A stretch of 64,000 bases of DNA from Kibdelosporangium sp. MJ126-NF4 (GCF_000826545.1 NZ_CDME01000014.1:620001-684000), one strand, 5' to 3'; shown: positions 7,849 to 17,586, counted from the stretch's first letter. Notes: generated by a model not told the origin, from the letters alone. Numbers and translations are program-made.

Positions 7849-10038
7849 CTAGAGGCCACGGTGGACGGAGGGCGGGCGCCACATCGGGTAGAGCCTCGGG
7901 CCGTTCTCCGGCAGGGCGATCGGGTTGCCCATCGGCTGGAAGCCGAGGTGCACGTACAGCGCCAGGTTGCGCCGGTTCGTCGCCTCCAGGTACGCGGGTA
8001 CGTTCGCGATGTCCAGTTCCCGCAACCGGTGCCGCACCAGTGCCGTCCCGATTCCCCTGCCCTGCAGTTCCGGCACCACCGACACGTACGCCAGGTAGTG
8101 GTGCGGCATCGTGGGGTGCGCTCCGGTCATCGCCTGGCCCAACGCGTGGAACCGCGGTGCGTACGGTCCGCACATGATGTCGACGCGCTGCTCGATGTCC
8201 CGTGGCGCGGAGTTGGGCGGGCCGAACACGGCCGGGTACCAGACCGCGACACCCGACAGGTCTCCCCCGGCGAACACCTCGCCCGTGCCGAGGGCGTGCT
8301 CGATGACCATCGCCCAGTACGCCGGGTAGATCCGGCGGCGGTCCTCGCGGTCCGGCACCAGCCACTCGGCGATCTCGCTGTCGACGAACGCCTCGCTGGG
8401 CACCCTGGCCACCGGGCCGACCGGGTGGTCGGAGCCGACTCGGAACACCTCGTGCCGAACCGGTGCCGCGGCCAGGCCCGGGCTCGACGGCAGCGGGATC
8501 ACCCCGGAGGAGTCCGTGCGTTTCGGCAGGTCCTGGCTGGCGCGGCCGATCACGCTGTTGGCGCCGAGACCGATCGCGGCGTAGATCCTCGGCCGCGCCG
8601 ACTTCAGGTACGCGCCCCACACGATGCCCGCCAGCCCGAACACCGCGAACGACGACGGCAGGATCCACACGGCGGGATGCGCCGGTGGCAGGCCGAGCAA
8701 TGTGGAGTACTGGTCCAAAGTCAGGTACAGCACCACGATCAGCAGCACCGCCGCGATGGCCGGTGAGACGAACTTGCGCCACGCGTTCTCGTCGATGTCC
8801 TTGCGCCTGGCGAAGTAGCCGACGACCGAGATCGACGTCAGCGCCATCAGGATGATCACCCCGAGGCCGCCGTAGGTCGTGCCGATGTACATCAGGTCGA
8901 TCAGCGGGTCCAGCCCGGCGACGGCGAACACCACGATCACCACGAACGCCAGTCCCGTCTGGGCCAGCGACCCGACGTACGGCGAGCCGGTGCGGCGGTT
9001 GGTCGCGCCGAGCCTGGCGGGCAGGACCCGTTCGCGGCCGAGCGCGAACAGGTAACGCGCGACGGTGTTGTGGAAGCTCACCAGCGCCGCGAACAGGCTC
9101 GTCACGATCAGGATCCGGCCGATGTCCACAATCCACTGGCCGAGGAACCCGGCGTTGAACGTGAAGATCAGCTCGGCCTGCTGCTCGGTGGCCGCGTCGA
9201 CGATCTTGTCCGGGCCGACGGCGACGGTCAGCGCCCACGCGGAGACCGCGTACAGCACGCCGACGAACGCGACCGCGATGTACGTCGCCCGCGCCACCGT
9301 GCGTTTCGGGTCGCGGCTCTCCTCGGCGTACACCGCGCCGCCCTCGAAGCCGACGAAGCCGGTCACGGCCGTCACCAGCAGCGCACCGACACCGGCCGTG
9401 ACCAGGTTCGACGGGGACAGCGCGTCGAACGTGACCGTGCCGTCCGCCGGGTTGACCAGCTCGACCGCGTTGAACACCAGCATGATCAGGCACTCGGCGG
9501 TCAGCAGCACCGCGAGCACCTTGCTGTTGAAGTCGATCCGCAGTACCCCGAGCACCGCGATCACCAGCCACGCCAGCAGTGCCAGCGCCCACCACTTGAC
9601 GTTCCAGCCGAACCAGGTGTTCAGGTGACTGGCGAGGATCGCGCCGAACCCGCCGTACAGCCCGATCTGCATCGCGTTGTACGCCACGACCGCGACGAAC
9701 GAGGCGCCGACACCGGGCACCCGGCCGAGCCCCTGCGCCACATAGGTGTAGAACGCACCGGCGTTGGTGATGTGCCGGGACATCGCGACGTACCCGACCG
9801 CGAACAGGGACAGCACCACCGCGATGGCCGCGTACGCGACCGGGATGCCGATCGTCTTGGTGTTGGCGAACGTCAGCACGGCGCCGCTGCCGATCACCGT
9901 CAGCGGCGCGGCGGCGGACACGATGAAGAACACGATCGACGAGACACCGAGCCGGTTGCGGGCCAGCGCGGAGGACACCCGGCTCGGCCCGACGCGAACC
10001 AGCGCTGTACCTGGGCTGGTACTTAAGCGGTTTTCCAC
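7849..10038 (-). CDS. APC-superfamily permease fused to a GNAT acetyltransferase
   Basis: 729 residues. Residues ~25-490 form a 12-helix amino acid permease (APC): SSIVFFIVSAAAPLTVIGSG in helix 1, GAFYTYVAQGLG in helix 3, GFVGFEGGAVYAEESRDPKRTV in helix 6. A ~45-residue linker follows, then residues ~530-729 form a GNAT domain with the acetyl-CoA loop (VPELQGRGIGTALVRH) and the C-terminal YLEATNRRNLALYVHLGF motif. A plausible reading is that the tail acetylates a substrate of, or regulates, the transporter. The join lies in one continuous frame. TTG 10041 and GTG 10038 both follow AAGGAG; I prefer GTG. It sits 21 nt downstream of the GPP34 gene. Confidence 0.85.
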   Translation of the reverse strand: MENRLSTSPGTALVRVGPSRVSSALARNRLGVSSIVFFIVSAAAPLTVIGSGAVLTFANTKTIGIPVAYAAIAVVLSLFAVGYVAMSRHITNAGAFYTYVAQGLGRVPGVGASFVAVVAYNAMQIGLYGGFGAILASHLNTWFGWNVKWWALALLAWLVIAVLGVLRIDFNSKVLAVLLTAECLIMLVFNAVELVNPADGTVTFDALSPSNLVTAGVGALLVTAVTGFVGFEGGAVYAEESRDPKRTVARATYIAVAFVGVLYAVSAWALTVAVGPDKIVDAATEQQAELIFTFNAGFLGQWIVDIGRILIVTSLFAALVSFHNTVARYLFALGRERVLPARLGATNRRTGSPYVGSLAQTGLAFVVIVVFAVAGLDPLIDLMYIGTTYGGLGVIILMALTSISVVGYFARRKDIDENAWRKFVSPAIAAVLLIVVLYLTLDQYSTLLGLPPAHPAVWILPSSFAVFGLAGIVWGAYLKSARPRIYAAIGLGANSVIGRASQDLPKRTDSSGVIPLPSSPGLAAAPVRHEVFRVGSDHPVGPVARVPSEAFVDSEIAEWLVPDREDRRRIYPAYWAMVIEHALGTGEVFAGGDLSGVAVWYPAVFGPPNSAPRDIEQRVDIMCGPYAPRFHALGQAMTGAHPTMPHHYLAYVSVVPELQGRGIGTALVRHRLRELDIANVPAYLEATNRRNLALYVHLGFQPMGNPIALPENGPRLYPMWRPPSVHRGL

Positions 10039-10059
10039 CAACGAAAACTCCTTCGCGGG

Positions 10060-10761
10060 TTATCGGCGACGGCCAAGCACCGCGTCGCCTACCGCGGCCT
10101 CAGTCTGCTTGGCGAGTTCGAGGAGGGGCACCGGCAGCGCACGGCGCATCTCGTCCAGCTGGGAACGGGCGCGGTGTGGCCCGTGGTACCAGAGCAGCGC
10201 GCTGAGCAGGCCGGTCGAATGTGCCAGCGCCGCGAGTGTGACGTCCTGCATCAGCTTGTGGTCGATGCTGATCCTGCTCAGCTGCATGCCGGGGTGGGGG
10301 CGGGCGAGCAGGTCGTGCAGCCGGACCTCGGGGATCAGCGCCTGCTCGGCGTTGACCGCGCGGTAGAGCAGCGCCGGGCCGCCCCACCACTTGCGCTGTC
10401 GCACGTGGGAGAGGTATCCGGCGACGTGCAGCCTGCTGCCGACCTTGTCGCGCGCGTCCTGGCTCAGGTACTCCAGCCACACCCGGATGCTGTGCGGCGG
10501 CTCGGTGACGATGTCGCGCAGCATGCTGGCCGCGAGCTGGTCGGCGGGCGGGGACGGGTCGAAGACGATCACCCGGCCGTCGGCGATCTCCAGCCTGCGC
10601 TCCAGCACCAGTTCGGCCAGCAGCGCCCCGGCGAGGCCGAGTTCGATGCCGGTGTCGTGCAGCCGCGGCACGATCGTGTCGGCGTCGTGGTTGTGTGCCA
10701 CCAGGAAGAACTCGTCGGCAAGCCGGAGGTGTGACGAGGAGTTCGGCGCCCGGCCGGTCAC
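10060..10761 (-). CDS. GPP34 (GOLPH3/Vps74-like) family protein
   Basis: 233 residues. LRLADEFFLVAHN at the start, LGLAGALLAELVL and RVWLEYLSQDARDKVGSRL match GPP34, the bacterial relatives of the yeast Vps74 / GOLPH3 lipid-binding proteins. In eukaryotes the family binds phosphatidylinositol-4-phosphate; the bacterial role is unknown, although many actinomycetes carry several copies. All-helical, no signal peptide, so cytoplasmic or membrane-peripheral. GTG start at 10761. It is transcribed toward the permease-GNAT gene and probably shares its mRNA. Confidence 0.85.
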   Translation of the reverse strand: MTGRAPNSSSHLRLADEFFLVAHNHDADTIVPRLHDTGIELGLAGALLAELVLERRLEIADGRVIVFDPSPPADQLAASMLRDIVTEPPHSIRVWLEYLSQDARDKVGSRLHVAGYLSHVRQRKWWGGPALLYRAVNAEQALIPEVRLHDLLARPHPGMQLSRISIDHKLMQDVTLAALAHSTGLLSALLWYHGPHRARSQLDEMRRALPVPLLELAKQTEAAVGDAVLGRRR

Positions 10762-11135
10762 CGGTCCGCTTCCGGTGCGCTCACCCGGCAGGATCCGTCG
10801 GCACCAGTGGTCACATCGTCAACCGTCGAATCCTTCGGGCGGGGCGGGTCCAGCACCGGAACAGGATGCCACCGACGATCACCGCGATACACGATCGAAT
10901 CCGTCTCGTCACCCGAACGGCCGAACCGAACATTGCCGATATACCAAACTGTGGCCGTCTGACAGCCGTATCACCTAGTAGGCTCGACTGTTCAAGATCG
11001 ACAGCTACGGCACGGAACGGGGTCGGGAAACAATAGTGCGAAAAACCTTCGCGGACGCGTCACGGCGTCGAACGGCGGTCGTCTCATGACGGGTAGGGAA
11101 GGCGTTGGCCAGACAACCGGGGAGGTAGTACAGAG
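10762..11135. other. Intergenic region, 374 nt
   Basis: It separates GPP34 (leftward) from the small ORF and SDR (rightward), so it must hold promoters for both. I see no gene, tRNA or long hairpin. TCACCTAGTAGG at 10971-10982 resembles one half of the palindrome found at 11345-11360. Confidence 0.5.
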
Positions 11136-11339
11136 GTGAACACCCGCAAGGAATGGTCGGTGAGCTGCCGCGACATCGCGGGACGGCGACGCGACCTGAC
11201 GGTGTTCGTCAGCTCAGGACGCGTGGTGTTGGTCTCCCCACCGGGCGAGACGGCCGTACTCACCCCGCTTGACGTGGGAAGACTGCGTGCGGCGCTGCGA
11301 GACGCGGTGGTGGACGCGTCGGTGACAACAGAGCAGTAG
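11136..11339 (+). CDS. Small hypothetical protein (67 aa)
   Basis: Starts with GTG, preceded by GGGGAGG 10 nt upstream. The protein (MNTRKEWSVSCRDIAGRRRD, ending near DASVTTEQ) has alternating hydrophobic/basic strands followed by a helix (DVGRLRAALRDAVVDA), suggesting a small beta-beta-alpha domain. No signal peptide or metal motif. It ends 33 nt before the SDR gene and may be its leader partner. I do not recognise the family. Codon use (G/C at third positions) supports it as a real gene. Confidence 0.6.
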   Translation: MNTRKEWSVSCRDIAGRRRDLTVFVSSGRVVLVSPPGETAVLTPLDVGRLRAALRDAVVDASVTTEQ

Positions 11340-11344
11340 AGATT

Positions 11345-11360
11345 CCTACTCACCAGTAGG
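11345..11360. promoter_or_regulatory. Palindrome upstream of the SDR gene, candidate TetR-type operator
   Basis: CCTACT-CACC-AGTAGG is a perfect 6+4+6 inverted repeat ending 12 nt before the ATG at 11373. TATGGT at 11361-11366 could be a -10 box directly beside it, so a bound repressor would block transcription. It lies just after the stop of the 67-aa gene. Confidence 0.45.
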
Positions 11361-11372
11361 TATGGTTCCGTC

Positions 11373-13337
11373 ATGACCGGATACTTCGTGACGGGCGGAA
11401 CCGGGTTCCTTGGCCGCAGGATGGTCACGCGGCTGCTGGCCCTGCCGGACTGCACCGCGGTGTACGTGCTCGTACGCCCCGGTTCGATCGGCCGGTTCGA
11501 GTCGCTCGCCCGGACATGGGACACCGGGCGAGTCGTCCCGGTCACCGGGGACCTCACCGGTGACCTCCCGCGTGGCCTGTCCGGAATCGACCACGTCGTG
11601 CACCTCGGCGCGATCTACGATTTCACCGCGCCGGACGAGGCCAATCAGCTCACCAATGTGACCGGCACGGCGAACGTGATCGATTTCGCCGCCGGTGTCG
11701 GCGCGAAATGGCTGCACCACGTTTCCTCGGTGGCGGTCGCCGGTGATCACCACGGCCGTTTCACCGAGCGGGATTTCGATCTCGGCCAAAACCTCCCATC
11801 TTCCTATCACTCGACCAAATTCGCCGCCGAGAAACTGGTCAGGACGCAGCACGCGGTGCCGTGGCGCGTGTACCGGCCGTCCGCCGTGGTCGGCGATTCG
11901 CGAACCGGTGAGATGGACAAGGTCGACGGCCCCTACTACTTCCTGCCCGCCATCACGAGGGCCGCCCGGTTGCCCGCGCGACTGCCGCTGGTCGCACCGC
12001 ACCTCGGGTCGACCAACATCGTCCCGGTCGACTACGTGGTCGACGCGATGGTCCACCTGATGCACCAGGACGCCCCGTCCGGCGCCACCTACCACCTCGG
12101 CGCACCCCGCAACCAGACCCTCACCCAGGTCTACAACGCCTTCGCCGGTCCGGCGGGCGCGCCGAAGGTCGTCGCCAGCCCCAAGGTGCCCGGTCTGGTC
12201 CGGACCGGGCGCGCCGCCGCGGCCGCGGCGGGCAAGGTGATCGACCGGCTGCCCGGCGGCCGGGAGGCACGCGACGCCGTGCTGGCCGAGCTCGGGATCC
12301 CGGCCGAGGTCCTGCCGCACATGTCGCTGCAGGCCAAGTTCTCCACGTCGGAAACGGTGTCCGCGTTGGCAGGCAGCGGGATCGAACTGCCGTCACTGCA
12401 CTCCTACGCGCCCCGGCTGCTGCGGTACTGGTCCGAGCACCTGGACCCGTATCGGGCGCGTCGCCGCGTCGACCGGTCGGATCCGTTGGCAGGACGGCGG
12501 ATCCTGATCACCGGCGCCTCGTCCGGGATCGGCAGGGCGACCGCCGTCGCGGTCGCCGCCCACGGTGCCCAGGTGTTCCTGGTGGCCCGGCGGGCGGACG
12601 AACTGGAAGCGGTGCGCGACGAGATCACCGCGGCCGGTGGCTCGGCGTGGGCGTACCCCTGCGACCTGACCGACTCGGCCGCGGTGTCCGCCCTGGTCAA
12701 ACAGGTACTGGCCGAGCACGAGTCCGTCGACATGCTCGTCAACAACGCGGGCCGCTCGATCCGCCGCTCGGTGTACCTGTCGGTGGACCGGCTGCACGAC
12801 TTCGAACGCACCATGGCGCTCAACTACTACGCGCCGCTGCGCCTCACCCTCGCCCTGCTCCCGCACATGCGCGAACGCCGGTTCGGGCACGTCGTCACCG
12901 TGACCACGATGGGACTGCAGAGCGACACACCGAGGTTCGCCGCGTACCTGGCCTCCAAGGCCGCGATCGAGGAGTTCGGCCGGGTCGCGGGCCGCGAGAC
13001 CCTGGCCGACGGCATCACGTTCACCTCGGTCCGGATGCCGTTGGTGCGCACCCCGATGATCTCCAAGGCCGCGTACCGCACGATGCCCGCGATGAGCCCG
13101 CGGCGAGCCGCCCGGATGGTGGTCGGCGCGTTGGTCCACCGGCAGGAGGTCGCGACCAGGCCGGAAGGCGTCGCCATGGAGCTGGCCAGGCTGGTCGCGC
13201 CGCGCACGTCCCGCCGGGTGGCGAACCTGATGTACCGGATCATGCCGGAGACCGCGCCGGAAGCGCGTTCCCGGCCGCAGCCGCCGCTGGCCACGATCGC
13301 CGGGACGCTCACGCGTCTGGTCTGGCGCAAGCTCTGA
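11373..13337 (+). CDS. Two-domain SDR protein, acyl-CoA-reductase-like (AcrA1 type)
   Basis: 654 residues with two Rossmann domains. Residues 1-~340 are an extended SDR of the fatty-acyl-CoA-reductase/epimerase type (YFVTGGTGFLGRRM, HHVSSVAVAG, and YHSTK with catalytic Tyr and Lys). Residues ~370-640 are a classical SDR (ILITGASSGIGRATAVAV, NNAG, and YLASK with catalytic Tyr and Lys). This matches in order and length the mycobacterial AcrA1-type proteins linked to long-chain acyl reduction to alcohols. Substrate is inferred only. A P450 follows 70 nt downstream, so the pair may reduce and hydroxylate a lipid. The operator-like palindrome upstream suggests regulated expression. Confidence 0.85.
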   Translation: MTGYFVTGGTGFLGRRMVTRLLALPDCTAVYVLVRPGSIGRFESLARTWDTGRVVPVTGDLTGDLPRGLSGIDHVVHLGAIYDFTAPDEANQLTNVTGTANVIDFAAGVGAKWLHHVSSVAVAGDHHGRFTERDFDLGQNLPSSYHSTKFAAEKLVRTQHAVPWRVYRPSAVVGDSRTGEMDKVDGPYYFLPAITRAARLPARLPLVAPHLGSTNIVPVDYVVDAMVHLMHQDAPSGATYHLGAPRNQTLTQVYNAFAGPAGAPKVVASPKVPGLVRTGRAAAAAAGKVIDRLPGGREARDAVLAELGIPAEVLPHMSLQAKFSTSETVSALAGSGIELPSLHSYAPRLLRYWSEHLDPYRARRRVDRSDPLAGRRILITGASSGIGRATAVAVAAHGAQVFLVARRADELEAVRDEITAAGGSAWAYPCDLTDSAAVSALVKQVLAEHESVDMLVNNAGRSIRRSVYLSVDRLHDFERTMALNYYAPLRLTLALLPHMRERRFGHVVTVTTMGLQSDTPRFAAYLASKAAIEEFGRVAGRETLADGITFTSVRMPLVRTPMISKAAYRTMPAMSPRRAARMVVGALVHRQEVATRPEGVAMELARLVAPRTSRRVANLMYRIMPETAPEARSRPQPPLATIAGTLTRLVWRKL

Positions 13338-13407
13338 CCAGGCAGGTTTCAGCGCAACGGACGGCGCTGAAACCCGGCTGATCCGCCTCGCGGGCACGCT
13401 CGCCGCC

Positions 13408-14625
13408 ATGACCGAACTGACTGAGCCCGCCACGACGCCGTGGAACGCCAACCCGGCACATTTCTGGATGCACGGCCACCGCATGGAGAAACCCGTCGAG
13501 CTCAACGAGCAGCTCGGCGGGTGGTACGTCACCGGATACCCCGAGGCACAGCAGGTGCTCTCCGACCCGCGGACGTTCAAATCCGACATCAAGCAGTTCT
13601 TCCCGCAGGAAACCGGCAGCGAACTGTTCGACGAACTGGTGGCGGGCGACCTGCTCAGCATGGACGGCGCACACCACCGGGAACGGCGCCGCCTGATCAG
13701 CCACGTGTTCACGCCCAAGGTCGTCGCCGACATGGAGCCGCGGATCGCCGCGCTGACACACGAACTGGTCGATCCGCTCGTGGACAGGGACGAGTTCGAC
13801 TTCGTCACCGAGGTGGCGTATCCGCTGCCGGTGAGCGTGATCGCCGAGATGCTGGGCGTGCCGGTCAGCGACCGCGACCTGTTCGTCCACTGGGCGGACC
13901 GGCTGTTCGAGAGCAAGAACGTCTACTACGAGTCCGATCCCGGCGAGGACGTGATGGCCGCCGCGCACGCGGCGGTCCAGGACTTCCTGCCGATGCTGGA
14001 CTACCTCAAGCAGCACGCGGCCGAGCGCAGGCGCACCCCGCGCGAGGACCTGCTCAGCATGCTGGTCCAGGCCGACGTGCCCGACAGCGAGGTGACCGGC
14101 TTCGCGATCCTGCTGCTCATCGCCGGACACGTGACCACGACCCAACTGCTCGGCAGCACGATCCTGTGCTTCGACCGGTACCGGGACGCCGCCAAGGCCG
14201 TGCGCGCAGACCGTGGACTGATGCCCGCGGCCATCGAGGAGTCGCTGCGGCTGATCAGCCCGGTCGCCGGGGTGTTCCGTGCGACCACTGTGGACACCGA
14301 GCTCGGCGGGCAGCCGGTCGGCGCGGACCAGATGATCACGGTCGGGCTCGGCGCGGCCAACCGCGACCCGCGCCAGTTCACCGACCCGGACACGTTCGAC
14401 CTGACGCGGGATCCCAACCCACACCTGGGTTTCGGGCGTGGCGTGCACTTCTGCCTCGGTGCGCCGCTGGCCAGGCTGGAAGGGCGGGTCGCGCTGAACG
14501 TCCTGCTCGACCGGCTCGGCGACCTGCGCACCGACCCGGCCAGCCCGCCCGTGTTCCACCCGTCAGTGGAGATCACCGGGGCCCGTCACCTGCCGGTCAA
14601 GCAGGCGCACCGCGACAACTCGTAG
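13408..14625 (+). CDS. Cytochrome P450 with altered I-helix
   Basis: 405 residues, a soluble bacterial P450. Heme ligand Cys349 lies in FGRGVHFCLGAPLARLE, and the K-helix E-x-x-R is in EESLRL. The I-helix reads AGHVTTT (residues 239-245): Thr243 is kept, but the usual acidic residue before it is Val242, so proton delivery for oxygen activation may differ. It needs external ferredoxin and reductase, which are not encoded nearby. It follows the SDR gene on the same strand. Its last 63 nt overlap the convergent SARP-NB-ARC gene. The ribosome site before ATG 13408 is weak. Confidence 0.92.
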   Translation: MTELTEPATTPWNANPAHFWMHGHRMEKPVELNEQLGGWYVTGYPEAQQVLSDPRTFKSDIKQFFPQETGSELFDELVAGDLLSMDGAHHRERRRLISHVFTPKVVADMEPRIAALTHELVDPLVDRDEFDFVTEVAYPLPVSVIAEMLGVPVSDRDLFVHWADRLFESKNVYYESDPGEDVMAAAHAAVQDFLPMLDYLKQHAAERRRTPREDLLSMLVQADVPDSEVTGFAILLLIAGHVTTTQLLGSTILCFDRYRDAAKAVRADRGLMPAAIEESLRLISPVAGVFRATTVDTELGGQPVGADQMITVGLGAANRDPRQFTDPDTFDLTRDPNPHLGFGRGVHFCLGAPLARLEGRVALNVLLDRLGDLRTDPASPPVFHPSVEITGARHLPVKQAHRDNS

Positions 14626-17568
14626 CTCCTCACGGCTCAATGTGGCGTACTCCGAGACCGCTTCGGCGTACGCCACCCTGTCGGCGTGCACGGCGGCCTC
14701 ACGCGCCCGCGCCGGGGACATCGTCGGCTGGTACTCGCGCAGGAAACGGAACCGCTCGGCCACAGCGATCATCCGGGCCGCCTTCGCCGGTGCGCGCTGG
14801 ATCTCCGTCATCGCGACCGCCAGCAGCAACGCTCCCCAGACCGAGCACTCACGCAGGAACGGCGGCGGCCCGACCGTCGGGTTGCGCAGCAGCCACGCTG
14901 CCCGGTTCCGCAGGTGCTCCACCAGGTCGGCGATCTGGTGCAGACGGCCGTGCTGGGCGTGTGCGATCACCACCGCGGCCTGCACCTCGCTCAGCCACGG
15001 ATCGAATCCCGACGACGCCACCCGGTACTCGGTGCCCGCGCGCTGGTCGATCCGCGTCAACGCCCGGCGCCACAGGCCCAGTCCCGCGTCGACCTCGTCG
15101 CGGGCGAGCCGGATCTCGGCCTGGACACCCAGCTGGAACGACCCTTCGGTGCCGTCACGGTCCCCGGACTGCTCCACGACACCACTCCACACCGACCGCA
15201 GCCATTTCTCGGCGGTGTCGATGTTCCCGGCGCTGAGCTCGCACAGGATCAACGACACCCGGACGTCGGCGATGTCGTCGTCGAAGACCTCGAGCGCGGC
15301 GGAGAAGTGTGTCCTGGCCCGGTCGGGGTCGTCGGCCTGCAGGCACAGTTCGCCGAGCCGGGCGTGCGCGGCCAGCCTGGCCCACGGCACCGTGCCCCTG
15401 GTCAGAACCTCGGCACGCTCGGCCGCTTCGAGCGCGCCGCGCGGATCGAGCTCGCCCTCCTTGAGGTAGCTGTTCACGAAGTCCGAAGCGGCCCGCACCA
15501 ACGGTTCCGGACTGTCCGGTGTGGTCAGCAGCACGGCGATCGCCGTGGGTATGGTGTCGGCCCGCGCGGACGGCAGGCGCCTCAACGCGACCAGGCTGCG
15601 TACCGCACGCGGCCCGTGGATCATGAACGTCGTCGCCGCGCACATCGCCGACGCCATCCGGCTCGCCTCGAGGTATTCCGGCTCCGGCCGGTAACGCAGG
15701 AGCACCCGGGCGATCTCGTCGGCGAGCGCGTTCGTCCTGCTGTAGCTGGACTTCAGCAACCACAGGCCGGTCAACGCCGCCGCGGTCGCCGCCACCGTCG
15801 GGCCGTCCGCGCGTTCGATCCCATAACGCAGCGCCCTGATCAGGTTGTCCTGTTCGGCGTCGACACCGGACGCGTGCACCACCGGGTCGCCGCCGAACAG
15901 CTTGTCGTGGTGCGCACGGCCGAAGTCACGGGCCCACGCCAGGAAAACGTCGACCTCGTGGTCTTCCTGCCGTTGCGCGGCAGCGAAGTCGCGGACCGTG
16001 TCGAGCATGTGGAACCGCGCGCCCGCTGGGGAGTCCAGCACCTTGAGCAGCGACTGGTCGACCAGGTTCTCCAGCTCACCGTCGGCGCCGACGTGTTCGG
16101 CCGCGGCACGGGTGAACCCGCCGGGGAACACCGACAGCACCCGCATCGCGCGACGGCCGGGCTCGTCAAGCAGGTTCCAGCTCCAGTCGACCACCGCGTG
16201 CAACGTGCGGTGCCGGGTCGGGGCGTCCCTCGCCGTGCCTCGGAGCAACGCGAAGCGGTCGTCGAGCCGGGCGGCGATCTCCGTGACCGACATGACCCGT
16301 GCCTTCGCCGCGGCGAGTTCGATCGCCAGCGGCAGCCCGTCCAGGTGCCCACACACCTCCTCGACAGCCGCGGCGGGAAGCTCGGCACCGGGACGCGCGG
16401 CCGTGGCGCGCTGGCGGAACAGTTCGCCCGCCGTGCTCAGCGGGAGTTCCTTGAGCTGGTAGACCGTCTCCGAGGACAGGCCGAGCGGGGCGCGGCTGGT
16501 GGTCAGCAGCCGGATGTCCCTGTTCGCCGAGACCAACGTCCGCGCCAGGCCCGCCACGCCCTCGATGACGTGCTCGCAGTTGTCCAGCACCAGCAACGCG
16601 TTCACGCGCTGGTCACCGAGGACCGCCTCGACCTCGTTCGCGACGTCCTCGTCGGCCGCGATACCCGCCAGCGGCACGAAGTACACGTTGTACTCGGCCG
16701 CCCGGCTGACCGCGTGCGCCAGCCTGGTCTTGCCCAACCCGCCGATACCCACGACGGATGTGATCCGCGACCGCCGCACCAGATCCGCGACCGCAGCGAC
16801 GTCCGCGTCCCGGCCCAGCAACGCGTTCGGCTCGTGCGCCACATTGCGCCGGACCGCCTCACCCTGAAGCAGCCGCTGGTGCACGGCCCGCAGCGCGGCA
16901 CCCGGATCGGCACCGAGTTCGTCACGCAGCTCGCGCCGGTACTGCTCGTACCTGCTCAGGGCACGCGCGGGACCCACCATGGCGGCCTCACCACGGAGCA
17001 ACTCGGCCAGCAGTTCCTCGTCACGCGGGCGTTCCCGGACCAGGTGCTCCAGCGACGGCGCCGCCTCGCCGTGCCGCCCCAACCTCGACAACGCCACAGC
17101 GCGAGTCCTGGCCAACGAGCGATGCGCAGGAACACGCTCCAGCCGCAACAACGACAGCGGATCCGTACCGTCGGCGCCTTCGCCGTTCCAGAGCGCAAGC
17201 CCGGTTTCGGCCTGCGCCAACGCGGTGCCGTAGTCGGCGTCGGCCAGTGCCCGCGCCGCACCGGACGCCAACCGCCCGATCGCCTCGGAATCGACCTCGT
17301 CCGCACCGAGAGCGATCCGGTACCCGGCAGGAGTGTTCACCACGAAACCCGGGCCAAGCAGGCCACGCACCCGGGACACCAGGATGTGCACGGCCTTGAC
17401 CGGGTTCTCCGGCTGCTCCCCCGGCCACAGCCCGTCGACGAGCGAGCCGACACCGGCGCCCCGGCGCAGGTCAACCGCCAGCAACGCGAGCAGGGCACGC
17501 AGCCGTGGCGCGGTCACCTCTTTGCCCCGGTGCGCCACCTTGGCCAGCAGCGTCAACTCGATCGGCAC
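14563..17568 (-). CDS. SARP-type regulator with NB-ARC ATPase and TPR domains
   Basis: 1001 residues. An N-terminal winged helix of the OmpR/SARP type (residues ~1-90, with LRALLALLAVDLRRG and VHILVSRVRGLLG) and a BTAD helical domain (~95-240) are followed by an AAA/NB-ARC ATPase with Walker A (GIGGLGKT, around residue 273) and Walker B (LLVLDNC), a GLPLAIELAAA motif, then TPR-like repeats to the end. This is the AfsR-like layout: a transcription activator gated by ATP and probably by a ligand. It is convergent with the P450 gene, overlapping its last 63 nt. Target genes are unknown; the SDR-P450 pair is a reasonable guess. GTG start. Confidence 0.9.
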   Translation of the reverse strand: MPIELTLLAKVAHRGKEVTAPRLRALLALLAVDLRRGAGVGSLVDGLWPGEQPENPVKAVHILVSRVRGLLGPGFVVNTPAGYRIALGADEVDSEAIGRLASGAARALADADYGTALAQAETGLALWNGEGADGTDPLSLLRLERVPAHRSLARTRAVALSRLGRHGEAAPSLEHLVRERPRDEELLAELLRGEAAMVGPARALSRYEQYRRELRDELGADPGAALRAVHQRLLQGEAVRRNVAHEPNALLGRDADVAAVADLVRRSRITSVVGIGGLGKTRLAHAVSRAAEYNVYFVPLAGIAADEDVANEVEAVLGDQRVNALLVLDNCEHVIEGVAGLARTLVSANRDIRLLTTSRAPLGLSSETVYQLKELPLSTAGELFRQRATAARPGAELPAAAVEEVCGHLDGLPLAIELAAAKARVMSVTEIAARLDDRFALLRGTARDAPTRHRTLHAVVDWSWNLLDEPGRRAMRVLSVFPGGFTRAAAEHVGADGELENLVDQSLLKVLDSPAGARFHMLDTVRDFAAAQRQEDHEVDVFLAWARDFGRAHHDKLFGGDPVVHASGVDAEQDNLIRALRYGIERADGPTVAATAAALTGLWLLKSSYSRTNALADEIARVLLRYRPEPEYLEASRMASAMCAATTFMIHGPRAVRSLVALRRLPSARADTIPTAIAVLLTTPDSPEPLVRAASDFVNSYLKEGELDPRGALEAAERAEVLTRGTVPWARLAAHARLGELCLQADDPDRARTHFSAALEVFDDDIADVRVSLILCELSAGNIDTAEKWLRSVWSGVVEQSGDRDGTEGSFQLGVQAEIRLARDEVDAGLGLWRRALTRIDQRAGTEYRVASSGFDPWLSEVQAAVVIAHAQHGRLHQIADLVEHLRNRAAWLLRNPTVGPPPFLRECSVWGALLLAVAMTEIQRAPAKAARMIAVAERFRFLREYQPTMSPARAREAAVHADRVAYAEAVSEYATLSREELRVVAVRLLDRQVTGPGDLH

Positions 17569-17586
17569 ACACCAACAATAGTGAGG

